DNA from: JBCCOW01 sp038749105
GTDB taxonomy: Bacteria; Planctomycetota; Phycisphaerae; Phycisphaerales; Phycisphaeraceae
DNA: 64,000 bases
NCBI GenBank assembly: GCA_038749105.1
Contig: JBCDIM010000006.1
Coordinates: forward strand, 1 to 64,000
Direction: 5' to 3'
Shown here piece by piece: positions 23,927 through 32,244 of the stretch. The position numbers were made by a program, and so were the translations under genes. How positions within the stretch are numbered: the stretch's first letter is position 1; every line of letters begins with the position of its first letter. The notes under the pieces were generated by a model. It was not told where the DNA came from and ran no database searches. It worked only from the letters and a program-made list of their open reading frames with translations.

Positions 23927-25490
23927 CCCCGCTCCGCCGTTTCCGAATCAAGCCGACCACCGCCCGCGCCTTCCCCCGCCAACCCACCGCGTGCACCAGC
24001 CGCAAGTACCCGCCCAGCAGTCCCACTTCCTTGTCACCCACCGGCGCGTAGTGCGGCCGACCCCGCCCCCCCCGCACCGTCACCGACACCGGGCGGGTCA
24101 TCCCCGCCAACCCCTCCGCACCGCGCGTCACCCCAAACCCGCTCTCCCCGGTCCCCCCAAACGGCAGCCGCGGGTCCGCCGTCGGCGCGATCAGATCATT
24201 CACCACCACACTGCCCACCCCGCCCACCCCACCGAATCGCTCCACCACGCCCATCGCCTGCCCCGCCGGCCCAAACACGCTCAACCCCAGGCCATACGGG
24301 CACGCCGCCTCCAGTTCCATCAACTCTTCCTCCGTCTCCCACGCCATCAACGCGGCCGTGGGCCCGAAGCTGTCCTCCACCGCCAACCGCATCCCGCTCG
24401 TCACCCCCCCCACCACCCAAGGCCCACTCCCCCCCCCGAAGCCCGCGGATTTCATCCGTGGGTCTCCCCCACACCACAGCTCCGCCCCGCCAGCCAACGC
24501 CTCACCCACCAACTCGCCACACCGCTCCGCCGACCCCGGATACAGCCCCGCCAACTCCACCCCCGCCAACGCCTGCCGCAGCGCCTCGCCCAACGCGGCC
24601 TCCACCGACCGGTGCACCAACACCCGCCGCGGCGCGATGCACGTCGCCCCGCTGTTCAGCCGCAGCCCCCACGCGATCGCCTCCGCCGCCATCCCCACAT
24701 CCGCCCCCGGCAAGACCACGCACCCGTCCACCCCCGAAAGCTCCAACGACACCGGCGTCAGCGTCTCCGCACACCGCCGCATCACCGCACGCCCCGTCGC
24801 CGAACTCCCCGTCAACACCACCTTATCCACCCCCCCACCCGCCCTCCCTGCTCGACCTTTAGCCCCCGGCTTTGCCGGGGGGCACGTGGCCGACCCGCTG
24901 CCTTCCCTGACACCACTCATCCACCCCCCCACCTGCTCCACGCTCTCCCCAATCACCGTCAACACCCCCGCCGGCAGCCCCGCCTCCCGCCACAACCGCT
25001 CCAGCCACCCCGACGCCACCAGCCCCCCGCCCTCCTTCCGCCCCGGCTTCAGCACCACCGCGTTCCCTGCCACCAGCCCCTGCATCGCCTGCACCCCCGC
25101 CAGCATCAGCGGGTAGTTCCCCGCCCCGATCACCAGCACCACCCCCCAAGGCAGCCGCTTCACCACCGACCGACACCCCCACAGCCACAGCGGCCGACCC
25201 CGCACCCCCACCTTCCGCTCGCCCAGCACCTCACCCGCCTCCTTTTCAAGCCACTTCGCCGCGTCCGCCAACGGCACCACCTCCGCCGCCAGCGTCATCC
25301 CGACCCCATCGGCCCCGTCACGACACCCACTCGCCGCCGCCACCTCCCACGCGATCTGCTCCCCATGCTCCGCCAGCAAACCCCGTAACCGCCGCACGAC
25401 CTGCAGCCGCGCCTTCAACCCCAGCCCCCACCACGCGGCCTGCGCGGCCCGTGCCGCCTCCAATCTTTCCTCAATCGCCGACCGGCTCAT
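23922..25490 (-). CDS. Aldehyde dehydrogenase, probable carotenoid-aldehyde oxidiser
   Basis: 522 residues. GAGNYPLMLAG carries the catalytic Asn, VVLTGSSATGRAVMRRCAETLTPVSLELSG the NAD-binding turn, and LNSGATCIAPRR the catalytic Cys. In C30 carotenoid paths an aldehyde dehydrogenase turns 4,4'-diaponeurosporenal into the acid before glycosylation; the position between two desaturase genes supports that use. Two spans look inserted and match palindromic repeats of the window: CPPAKPGA near residue 200 and DPRMKSAGF near residue 345. Both stay in frame and lie away from catalytic residues. Confidence 0.85.
   Translation of the reverse strand: MSRSAIEERLEAARAAQAAWWGLGLKARLQVVRRLRGLLAEHGEQIAWEVAAASGCRDGADGVGMTLAAEVVPLADAAKWLEKEAGEVLGERKVGVRGRPLWLWGCRSVVKRLPWGVVLVIGAGNYPLMLAGVQAMQGLVAGNAVVLKPGRKEGGGLVASGWLERLWREAGLPAGVLTVIGESVEQVGGWMSGVREGSGSATCPPAKPGAKGRAGRAGGGVDKVVLTGSSATGRAVMRRCAETLTPVSLELSGVDGCVVLPGADVGMAAEAIAWGLRLNSGATCIAPRRVLVHRSVEAALGEALRQALAGVELAGLYPGSAERCGELVGEALAGGAELWCGGDPRMKSAGFGGGSGPWVVGGVTSGMRLAVEDSFGPTAALMAWETEEELMELEAACPYGLGLSVFGPAGQAMGVVERFGGVGGVGSVVVNDLIAPTADPRLPFGGTGESGFGVTRGAEGLAGMTRPVSVTVRGGRGRPHYAPVGDKEVGLLGGYLRLVHAVGWRGKARAVVGLIRKRRSGV
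24440..24464. repeat. Palindromic element, CCCACGGA family, inside the aldehyde dehydrogenase gene
   Basis: GCCCGCGGAT-TTC-ATCCGTGGGT with one G:T-type mismatch. Read on the minus strand as DPRMKSAGF, close to DPRSESMGF in the P450 gene. Confidence 0.65.
24862..24884. repeat. Palindromic element, GCCCCCGGC family, inside the aldehyde dehydrogenase gene
   Basis: GCCCCCGGC-TTT-GCCGGGGGGCA. Read on the minus strand as CPPAKPGA, matching CPPAEPGA in the GT39-like gene. Confidence 0.75.
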
Positions 25491-25498
25491 CTGTCGTT

Positions 25499-25602
25499 TT
25501 TATCACAGAGATCACAGAGGCACAGAGACACAGAGACACAGAAAAATTTAGAAATCACCTCCGTGTCTCTGTGTCTCCAGATCTCTGTGATATCCAACCG
25601 CC
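25499..25602. repeat. Inverted-repeat element of CACAGAG units
   Basis: Left arm TATCACAGAGATCACAGAGG then repeated CACAGAGA words; right arm CCTCCGTGTCTCTGTGTCTC and AGATCTCTGTGATA. Arms are about 40 bases with a short A/T-rich centre (AAAAATTTAGAAATC). It fills the gap between the aldehyde dehydrogenase and the first desaturase genes and could act as a partial terminator. Same build as the element at 10021. Confidence 0.75.
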
Positions 25603-25608
25603 AAGCTG

Positions 25609-27129
25609 TCACTCAACCTCGAGATCCTCACACAACAGCCGCGACGAAATCCGCGCGCCCTCGTAAATCACCGGCAGCCCCGACCCGGGGTGCGTCCCCC
25701 CACCCACCAGATACACGTTGCCCAGGTCTTCAAACCGGTTCCGCGGCCGGCGGTGCAGCATCTGCCCGAGGTTGTGCGCGAGGTTGAACGTCGCCCCCCG
25801 GTAGATCCGCAGGTCGTCCCGCCACTCCACAGGCGTGATCGTCTTCTCGTACACGATCCGGTCCGCCACCTTCTCGTACCCGAACTTCGCCAGCTGCCGA
25901 AGCACGCTCTCCCGGAACGCCGGCTCCCGCGCCGCCCAGTCCACATTGTCGTGCAGGTGCGTCACCGGCGCCAGCACATACAACGCGCTGCACCCCTCCG
26001 GTGCCATCGTCGCGTCCGTCGCCGCCGTGTTGCACACATACACTGAAGGGTTATCGCTCAGGATGTGCTGGTTCTCGATCTCGTCAAGGTTCTGTTGATA
26101 GTTCCCCGCCAAGAAAATCGTGTGGTGGTCGGCGGCGTAAGTGCCCTCGACCCCGAGGTACATCATGTACGTCGAGCAGGAGTACTTCTTCTTCTCCAGC
26201 TTCTTGTCGGTCCACCGCCGACGCACCGCATCGGGCACCAGCCGGTTCATCGCGTCTGCAAAGTCCGCCCCAATCACCACCGCGTCGGCCTGCAGCAATT
26301 GCCCGTCCGATCCCGGCTCACCCACCACACGGACCCCCGTGCACTGCCGGCCGTCCTTCCCGCCAAACTCCAGGCCCGTCACCTCCGTGTCCAGCTTCAC
26401 CTCCGCCCCCATCTCCTCCGCTGCGCGGGCCATCGCCCGGCTCACCTCCCCACACCCACCCTCCGGATGCCACACCCCGTAGTCGTACTCCAGGTAAGAC
26501 AGGATCGTAAACAAGCTCGGGCAATTAAACGGGCTCATCCCCAAGTACTTACTCTGGAACGAAAACGCCAAACGCACCCGGTCATCTTTAAAATGTCGAC
26601 CCAGGTCCGAGTCCACCGACGCCCACGGCTTCACCAGCGGCAGCATCTTGACCAGGCTCAGGTCCATCAGGTCGGTGATCTTCTCCCAGGGCCGCTGCAG
26701 GATCGGCGCGAACGCCTCGAACTTCTTCCGGTTCTCGTTCAGATACCGCTCAAACCCCGCCGCGTCGTCCGGGCTGATCGCCGCGATCCGCTCCGACATC
26801 TCTTTGACATCCGCGGTGCAGGGCAGCTCCCCGCCCTGCTCGAAGACCAGCCGGTACTGCGGGTCCAGCTTCGTCATCTTCACCCGCTCGTGCAGGTCCA
26901 TCCCGCAGGCCTCAAACACCTCTTCCAGGATCTGTGGGTACAGGAAGAACGTCGGGCCCAGGTCAAACTTGAACGTCCCCCGATCCGTCTCCGCCTCCAC
27001 GGTCGACGTCCGCCCGCCCACCACCGGCCGTCGCTCCACCACCGTCACCTCTAGGTCCTGCTTAGCCAACAACATCGCTGCCGCTAAACCCCCAGGGCCC
27101 GCTCCCACGACTACAACTCGCTTGCTCAT
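25609..27129 (-). CDS. Phytoene-desaturase-family flavoenzyme (CrtN/CrtP type), first copy
   Basis: 506 residues. FAD motif VVVVGAGPGGLAAAMLLAKQDLEVTVVERRPVVGG, the GTFKFDLGPTFFLYPQILEEVF segment, and C-terminal VYLVGGGTHPGSGLPVIYEGA. It is the first gene of the minus-strand carotenoid row. GTGAGGA lies before the ATG. With its paralogue it should carry out successive desaturation and terminal oxidation of a C30 carotene such as 4,4'-diapophytoene. No squalene/phytoene synthase-type gene (HpnC, HpnD or CrtM) lies in the window, so the backbone is made from elsewhere. Confidence 0.85.
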   Translation of the reverse strand: MSKRVVVVGAGPGGLAAAMLLAKQDLEVTVVERRPVVGGRTSTVEAETDRGTFKFDLGPTFFLYPQILEEVFEACGMDLHERVKMTKLDPQYRLVFEQGGELPCTADVKEMSERIAAISPDDAAGFERYLNENRKKFEAFAPILQRPWEKITDLMDLSLVKMLPLVKPWASVDSDLGRHFKDDRVRLAFSFQSKYLGMSPFNCPSLFTILSYLEYDYGVWHPEGGCGEVSRAMARAAEEMGAEVKLDTEVTGLEFGGKDGRQCTGVRVVGEPGSDGQLLQADAVVIGADFADAMNRLVPDAVRRRWTDKKLEKKKYSCSTYMMYLGVEGTYAADHHTIFLAGNYQQNLDEIENQHILSDNPSVYVCNTAATDATMAPEGCSALYVLAPVTHLHDNVDWAAREPAFRESVLRQLAKFGYEKVADRIVYEKTITPVEWRDDLRIYRGATFNLAHNLGQMLHRRPRNRFEDLGNVYLVGGGTHPGSGLPVIYEGARISSRLLCEDLEVE

Positions 27130-27192
27130 CTGATCCTCACTTCACGCACGCAAAACACGGTCCTGCCCCGCGGTGACGGCGATCATAGGCGG

Positions 27193-27198
27193 TACCAT
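27193..27198 (+). promoter_or_regulatory. -10 hexamer for a leaderless mRNA
   Basis: TACCAT, six bases before the ATG of the TPR-like protein; no Shine-Dalgarno. Confidence 0.35.
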
Positions 27199-27204
27199 CG
27201 TGGC

Positions 27205-27936
27205 ATGGACGGCAATGCACCTGACCAGACCCCGACGGCCTGGGGCCCGCTGCGACGCTGGCTTGCAGCGGCCGCCGGCCTGCTCCTCGGCGTCGCCGGG
27301 CTCCTGCTGCTGTTCCCGTCTTGCTACTCGACCCCCAGCACCGACAACCGGGTCGACCTCGCTCCCGCCACCGCCTCCACCCAGCCCGCTGATACCTCTC
27401 CTTTCGGCATCGCCAAGGCCGACCACCTCCGCGGCGTGGGCGGCGACGCCGACGCCCACGCCCGGGCCGACGAAGCCCTCGAAGAACTCCTCAGCGCCGA
27501 CCCCGACAACCCGCTGCTCCAGGCCTACCGCGGCTCCAGCAAGCTGATCGCCGCCCGGAACGCGACCTTCGGCCCGATCAAAGGCCTGCACGCCCGCGCC
27601 GGCGGCAAGCTCCTCGACGCCGCCGTTGCCGCCGAACCCGACAACCTCGAGATCCGCTTCCTGCGCGGCATCTCCACCGTGAACCTCCCCCGCATCGCCG
27701 GCCGATACCAGCCCGCCCTAGACGACCTCCGCATGGTCCTCGACGGTTCACCCGACGCGATCCCCGCCGGCACGCTAGACCCCGCCTTCGCCGCCGCCGC
27801 CGCGCTCCGGCTTGCCCAGGCCGAAGCGGAGGAAGACCGATCCGACGCGGCCCGAAACCTGTACCAACAGGCGATCGACCTCGCCCCGCAGTCCGGCGCC
27901 GCCGACCAGGCCCGTGCCGCACTGGCGCCCCACTGA
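27205..27936 (+). CDS. Membrane-anchored TPR-like protein
   Basis: 243 residues. A basic-then-hydrophobic N-terminus (RRWLAAAAGLLLGVAGLLLLFPSC) is either a membrane anchor or a lipoprotein signal with Cys after FPS. The remainder is Ala-rich helix pairs in TPR style (ADEALEELLSADPDNPLLQAYRG; KLLDAAVAAEPDNLEIRFLRG; AARNLYQQAIDLAPQSG). Such proteins usually scaffold partners at the membrane. The next gene is 52 bases on, in the same direction. Function unknown. Confidence 0.75.
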   Translation: MDGNAPDQTPTAWGPLRRWLAAAAGLLLGVAGLLLLFPSCYSTPSTDNRVDLAPATASTQPADTSPFGIAKADHLRGVGGDADAHARADEALEELLSADPDNPLLQAYRGSSKLIAARNATFGPIKGLHARAGGKLLDAAVAAEPDNLEIRFLRGISTVNLPRIAGRYQPALDDLRMVLDGSPDAIPAGTLDPAFAAAAALRLAQAEAEEDRSDAARNLYQQAIDLAPQSGAADQARAALAPH

Positions 27937-27988
27937 AATCGCCCAGGCCCCGCCTCATCCCAACCGCGACCCTTCCACCGGAGACTTC

Positions 27989-28405
27989 ATGATGCGTTAC
28001 CCGTATAGCAAGCCCGCCGTCCTGCTCGCTACCGCCACCGCGATCGCCACCGCAGTGGCGATCGTCAGCCTCCAGCCCGCCAAGGCCCAAGTCAGCGGAT
28101 CCGACCGGCCGATCGAGAACATCAGCGACCGGCAACTCCAAGAGCTCATCACCGATGCGATCGAGCCGTTATCCAATACCGCGGCCGTCGAGCCGGACCA
28201 GGCCGCCATCATCGCCGACCCCCGCGGCGGGTTTGCGTATTTCATCCACCCCTCGGGCAAGTCGGCCGAGCTCAACTTCCGGCTCGACCGCCGCACCCCC
28301 GCCGTCGTGGTCCCCGCTGGCGGCTACGCCCTGGTCCGTGACATCCGGGATCAGGTCTTCCTCGTTCAAGACTCCGGCAAGTACCGCGAACTGTTCGACG
28401 AATAA
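27989..28405 (+). CDS. Secreted hypothetical protein
   Basis: 138 residues with a signal peptide (SKPAVLLATATAIATAVAIVSLQPAKA, cleavage after AKA). The mature part has a short helix (SDRQLQELITDAIEPL) then four beta strands (GFAYFIHPSGKSAELNFRLDRRTPAVVVPAGGYALVRDI). GGAG lies 6 bases before the first of two adjacent ATG codons. I recognise no family. It probably forms a unit with the TPR-like gene upstream and converges on the DUF2256 gene. Confidence 0.65.
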   Translation: MMRYPYSKPAVLLATATAIATAVAIVSLQPAKAQVSGSDRPIENISDRQLQELITDAIEPLSNTAAVEPDQAAIIADPRGGFAYFIHPSGKSAELNFRLDRRTPAVVVPAGGYALVRDIRDQVFLVQDSGKYRELFDE

Positions 28406-28426
28406 ACACAAACGCACCGCTGCCCC

Positions 28427-28609
28427 TCAGCCCGACGAGCCCTTCGCCCCCCCGCCACGCTCGTGCTTGCCCTTCGCCGCGCACGCCTTCGAGCAGTACA
28501 CCACCCGGTCCCAGTCCCGCTCCCACTTCTTCCGCCACACAAACTCCCGCTTGCACACCGGGCACACCTTGCTCGGCAAAGCCGCCTGCCTGTCGTTACC
28601 GCGTCGCAC
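28427..28609 (-). CDS. DUF2256 small cysteine protein
   Basis: 60 residues. KVCPVCKREFVWRKKWERDWDRVVYCSKAC is a clear DUF2256 match (CPVCxRxFxWRKKW...YCSxxC), probably a zinc site. The GTG start gives VRRGND...LPSK before the motif, as in the family. It begins 9 bases after the AraC stop and has no ribosome site of its own, so it may be translated by coupling. DUF2256 proteins usually lie beside or are fused to photolyase-linked DUF3253 proteins; here the photolyases and DUF3253 are about 8-10 kb away. Too short and with too unusual a start to be found easily. Confidence 0.8.
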   Translation of the reverse strand: MRRGNDRQAALPSKVCPVCKREFVWRKKWERDWDRVVYCSKACAAKGKHERGGGAKGSSG

Positions 28610-28617
28610 GATGAAGT

Positions 28618-29493
28618 CTAGCGCAGCGAGCCAGCGTGCTTCACACCCAGCCGCCGCTGGTCTCGGCGATAACCCGTGGCGGTGACCCCCAGCGTCCGCT
28701 TGAACAACCGACTGAAAGTGGGCACGTCTGTAATCCCCACCGCCTCCGCGATCCGCCCGATCGACAAGTCCGTGCTGCCCAGCAAACGACACGCCGCGTG
28801 ACACCGCAGCCGGGCCAGGTACTTCCCAGGCGACAGCCCCGTCTGTTCCCTCACCCGCTTCCGAAGCAGCGAATAGCTCACCCCAAACTCGGCGGACAAC
28901 TCCTCCCAATCGATCGGCCCGCCCAGCCGGTCCGGCAACCCCGCCAGCGCCGCCCCCACACCGTCCGGCCCCCAACGCCTCGACGCCCGGCCCGAGTCAT
29001 CGCGCCCCGACACAACCGCCAGGCTCATCTCCAGCATCAGCCGCTCCGCGAACAACACCGCCCGGTCGCTATCCCCCGGCCGGCCGCTCTGCGCGAGCCC
29101 GTGAAGCTCCGCGACCCCTTCGACCCACCGCGTCAACCCCGCACGCGGCAGCCGACGCACCACCCCGTCCGTCGCGATCCAGCCGTACCGACACCACCGC
29201 TCCACCCCCGGACCGATCCCCCCCAAGTGCGTCTCCGACCACCCCGTCCCCTCCTCCGGCCCATAGTGAAACACTGGCCCCGGATACACCGCGAACAACG
29301 ACCCCGGCCCAATCGTCTGCCACCGCCCCGCACCCACCCGGTACCGACCCCGACCCCGCGTGACCAGCCCCAAGGCATGCCCCTCGAACCGGCTGTGCAC
29401 CCATTCCCGCTTGTCCACCACCCCGCCGGCAACCGTGATCCGCACGTCATCAATCCGCCCCACCGACACGCTGTCTGTCGTCTGATCAGTCAC
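28618..29493 (-). CDS. AraC family transcriptional regulator
   Basis: 291 residues from a GTG. N-terminal cupin-like sensor (LGLVTRGRGRYRVGAGRWQTIGPGSLFAVYPG; FHYGPEEGTGWSETHLG). C-terminal double helix-turn-helix: LSAEFGVSYSLLRKRVREQTGLSPGKYLARLRCHAACRLL and IGRIAEAVGITDVPTFSRLFKRTLGVTATGYR. It is divergent from the phytanoyl-CoA dioxygenase gene across about 148 A/T-richer bases, and probably controls that gene in answer to its substrate, a common planctomycete pairing. Confidence 0.9.
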   Translation of the reverse strand: MTDQTTDSVSVGRIDDVRITVAGGVVDKREWVHSRFEGHALGLVTRGRGRYRVGAGRWQTIGPGSLFAVYPGPVFHYGPEEGTGWSETHLGGIGPGVERWCRYGWIATDGVVRRLPRAGLTRWVEGVAELHGLAQSGRPGDSDRAVLFAERLMLEMSLAVVSGRDDSGRASRRWGPDGVGAALAGLPDRLGGPIDWEELSAEFGVSYSLLRKRVREQTGLSPGKYLARLRCHAACRLLGSTDLSIGRIAEAVGITDVPTFSRLFKRTLGVTATGYRRDQRRLGVKHAGSLR

Positions 29494-29499
29494 CTCAGA

Positions 29500-29505
29500 A
29501 CTTTA
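29500..29505 (-). promoter_or_regulatory. -10 hexamer for a leaderless mRNA
   Basis: TAAAGT, six bases before the GTG start of the AraC regulator; no Shine-Dalgarno. Confidence 0.35.
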
Positions 29506-29641
29506 TCAAATTCGTCAACAAATATGCCAACAGCATCATTGATCAGATTGGGGCAAATACCAAAATGCCAATCGTCACGGATCCGGCACGCCTCGCGTGC
29601 CTCCCAAAACCCAGGCCTTCGCCCCTCACCCCGGAGCCACC

Positions 29642-30517
29642 ATGCCCACCCCCACCACCGCACCCACCACGACCAGCCCTTCCCTCTCTGCCGAGCAGAT
29701 CGAGCAATTCAAGACCGAGGGCTACACCGTCCTCGAGGGCCTCTTCGACGAACGCGAGGTCGCCGCCATGCAGGCCGAGGTCCAGCGTTTCCAGGACACC
29801 GGCCTCATCCACAACGTCAAGACCCAGGGCGACGGCTCCACCCACTCCACCGGCAAGGTCAACCTCCAGCTCTGCCCCATGTCCCCCCACAGCGAACTCT
29901 TCATAGCCCTGCCCTTCCTCGACAAGGTCCGGCTCAACGTCGCCTCCCTCATCGGCGACGACACCATCCTCCACCTCGATCAGGTCTTCCTCAAGCCCGG
30001 CCTCCGCGGCACCGGCACCAACTGGCACCAGGACAACGCCTACTTCCAGATCGACGACCCCATGCAGGGCACCGCCATGTGGATCGCCGTCCACGACGCC
30101 CACGTCGCCAACGGCACCATGCGCATCCTCCCCGGCATGGCCCACGCCAAGCTCGAACACTCCCGCGACCCCGACTCCGACCACCACATCCGCTGCTACC
30201 CCGACAACGAGCTCGACTCCGTCGCCTTCGACCTCCCCGCAGGCTCCGTCGGCTTCTTCGCCTACGGGATCCCGCACTGCACCATGGGCAACAACACCAC
30301 CAAGGACCGCGCCGGCTGCGCCTACCACTTCCTCACCTACGAAGCATCTCGCACCGGCGCCCGCGCCGACGAGTTCGGCGACGACCGCGACAACAAGCCC
30401 GCACTCACCGGGCCCCAAGCCACCTTCGGCCAGGCCGAGTACGGCAGAGACATGCGCGGCGCTTGGGACACCGCCGTTCAGGCCGCGCTGGAAGACGCCC
30501 CCGCCGCCACCGCCTGA
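29642..30517 (+). CDS. Phytanoyl-CoA dioxygenase (PhyH) family protein
   Basis: 291 residues. The Fe(II) facial triad is seen in NWHQDNAYF (HxD) and PAGSVGFFAYGIPHCTMGNNT (distal His), with an Arg a few residues later (KDRAG) for 2-oxoglutarate. These enzymes hydroxylate small organic substrates using 2-oxoglutarate and O2; in planctomycetes many are near AraC regulators and sugar or sulfatase genes. GGAG stands 6 bases before the ATG. The last 40 bases overlap the antisense SDR gene. Confidence 0.85.
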   Translation: MPTPTTAPTTTSPSLSAEQIEQFKTEGYTVLEGLFDEREVAAMQAEVQRFQDTGLIHNVKTQGDGSTHSTGKVNLQLCPMSPHSELFIALPFLDKVRLNVASLIGDDTILHLDQVFLKPGLRGTGTNWHQDNAYFQIDDPMQGTAMWIAVHDAHVANGTMRILPGMAHAKLEHSRDPDSDHHIRCYPDNELDSVAFDLPAGSVGFFAYGIPHCTMGNNTTKDRAGCAYHFLTYEASRTGARADEFGDDRDNKPALTGPQATFGQAEYGRDMRGAWDTAVQAALEDAPAATA

Positions 30518-32103
30518 CCCGCAACAGGCTCCGCGTTCCCCCCAGCCTCGTCCGCGATCTCCCGCGCCCAACGCTCGATGCCCCGCAGCATCTTCGGGAA
30601 GATCAGCTCGTGCATCGGGAGCATCGCGTACCAATACAACGTGCCGGGCAAGCCCCGCGGATCGAACAAGGCCGTCTGCTTCAGCCGGGTGAAGTCTTCC
30701 CCGTCCCGCTGTTCGACCTCCCACTGAAGCCAAGCCCGGCCCGGCACCTTCATCTCCGCCCGCAGCCGAAGCAGCCCACGCCCGACCGCCGTGTGTTCCC
30801 CCGCCTCGCCCGGCGGCTCCACCACATCGACCCGCCACCAGTCCAGCGCCTCACCCTCCAACAACACCTCCGGATCCCGCCGACCCCGCCTCAAACCGGG
30901 CCCGCCGATCGCCGCGTCGCACACACCCCGCAGCCACCACGCCCACCCATACGCCGGCCAACCCCGCTCGCCCCCGATCGCACACACCGCCGAGAACACG
31001 TGCTCCGGCGCCACGTCCGTCCGCAGCGTCCGCTGATCCCGCGCGAGGCCCTCCCGGTCTTCGATCAGCTTGTCGATCCCGCCCCCGCTGTTCTCAGTCA
31101 CCAACTCGACCGCCGCGCCGCTCCAACGCGTCTCGACGTCCCCGTGCTCGATCTTCGCCAGGGCGTACTCCACCGCGGTCGGGTACGGGATCGGTCGAAT
31201 CTCCGGGAACAGCTCTTCGGCCTTCGCCGTGTCCGCCACCAGGTCCTGCACCACCCCCTCCACCAAGGGCACTGCTAATGCGTTGGGGATCGGCGTCACC
31301 AGCCCCACCCAACGCGCTGCCAGCTTCGGCGCCAGCACCGGCGTCGGGATGATCACCCGCCGGTGCCCCCGCTGCCGCGCCACCTCGCGCATCATCGCCT
31401 TGAAGCTCAGTGCGTCGGTCCCGATATCCATCACCCCGCTCGGCCCCACGTCCAACGCCCCGATCAGATACGCCAGCACGTCCCGCACCGCGATCGGCTG
31501 CACCACGTTGTTGACCCAACGCGGCGTCACCATCACCGGGATCCGCTCCGTCAGGTACCGCACCATCTCGAAGCTCGCCGACCCCGACCCGATGATCGGC
31601 CCCGCCCGAAACTCCGTCGTTCGGCCGTCCAACCCCTCCGCTAAGACCTGCCCCACCTCGGCTCGGCTCCGCAGGTGGCCGCTCCGTGTCCCCTCGCCCG
31701 CCTGCTTCGCCGCCGCCTTCGGCTCCACCCCGCCCAGATACACCACGTGCGGCAGGCCGCCCGCCCGCTCGTCTTCCCCCCACGCCGTCGCCGAGGCCGC
31801 CGCGGCCTTCAACGCCGAGACAAAGTTCCCCGCCGCCTCCCGGTCCTTCGCCGCGAAGTCCGCCCCGCCATACATCGAGTGCACCAGGTAGTACGCCGCG
31901 TCCACCCCCGCCACCGCCGCCGACAACGTCTCCGGCTTGAGCAGGTCCCCGTACACCACCTCCACCTCCCGCTCCCAGCCCCGCCCGGTGATCGGGTCCG
32001 CATCCCGCACCAAAACCCGTACCCGATGCCCCGCCGCCAACAGCCGCGGCACCAACCGTCCGCCGATATACCCGGTTGCACCGGTCACCAAGACGTGGGC
32101 CAT
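30478..32103 (-). CDS. SDR-family NAD(P)-binding protein with C-terminal DUF2867
   Basis: 541 residues. N-terminal Rossmann domain (VLVTGATGYIGGRLVPRLLAAGHRVRVLVRD; VYGDLLKPETL; AAYYLVHSMYGG; FRAGPIIGSGSASFEMVRYLTERIPVM), then from about residue 330 a DUF2867 domain with an SRPBCC-like sheet (WWRVDVVEPPGEAG; LLRLRAEMKVPGRAWLQWEVE; YWYAMLPMHELIFPKML). This two-domain form is known as NADH-binding proteins of unknown substrate. The C-terminal ~14 residues overlap the end of the PhyH gene from the other strand. Probably leaderless. Confidence 0.85.
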   Translation of the reverse strand: MAHVLVTGATGYIGGRLVPRLLAAGHRVRVLVRDADPITGRGWEREVEVVYGDLLKPETLSAAVAGVDAAYYLVHSMYGGADFAAKDREAAGNFVSALKAAAASATAWGEDERAGGLPHVVYLGGVEPKAAAKQAGEGTRSGHLRSRAEVGQVLAEGLDGRTTEFRAGPIIGSGSASFEMVRYLTERIPVMVTPRWVNNVVQPIAVRDVLAYLIGALDVGPSGVMDIGTDALSFKAMMREVARQRGHRRVIIPTPVLAPKLAARWVGLVTPIPNALAVPLVEGVVQDLVADTAKAEELFPEIRPIPYPTAVEYALAKIEHGDVETRWSGAAVELVTENSGGGIDKLIEDREGLARDQRTLRTDVAPEHVFSAVCAIGGERGWPAYGWAWWLRGVCDAAIGGPGLRRGRRDPEVLLEGEALDWWRVDVVEPPGEAGEHTAVGRGLLRLRAEMKVPGRAWLQWEVEQRDGEDFTRLKQTALFDPRGLPGTLYWYAMLPMHELIFPKMLRGIERWAREIADEAGGNAEPVAGQAVAAGASSSAA

Positions 32104-32108
32104 ACCGC

Positions 32109-32114
32109 ACAATA
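32109..32114 (-). promoter_or_regulatory. -10 hexamer for a leaderless mRNA
   Basis: TATTGT, five bases before the ATG of the SDR-DUF2867 gene; no Shine-Dalgarno. Confidence 0.4.
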
Positions 32115-32124
32115 GCGCACCAAT

Positions 32125-32239
32125 ACAGAAGCTGGAAGTGAGAAACTCGAAGTTGGAAGCCTCGGCCTCTTGTGGCAAGATCCACCGTCGCGTCTGCTCA
32201 ACCCCTTCCAACTTCTCAATTCCAGCTTCCAGCTTCTTC
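32125..32239. repeat. Inverted-repeat element of GAAGCTGGAAG units
   Basis: Left: CAGAAGCTGGAAGTGAGAA, CGAAGTTGGAAG. Right: CTTCCAACTTCTCAATTCC, AGCTTCCAGCTTCTTCTG. About 40 bases lie between. It fills the gap between the SDR and ribokinase genes, so promoters must sit at its rims. Confidence 0.7.
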
Positions 32240-32244
32240 TGCCC

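Noticed and set aside
22286..24862. 858-codon open frame antisense to the carotenoid genes
   Set aside because: A shadow of two well-recognised enzymes on the other strand; low-complexity product.
28427..28975. Longer version of the DUF2256 gene
   Set aside because: The extra N-terminal part is a shadow of the AraC gene on the same strand; the family's usual N-terminus begins at the GTG at 28609.
28636..31278. 880-codon open frame over AraC, PhyH and SDR genes
   Set aside because: Arg/Pro/His-rich, crosses three clear genes, no domain.
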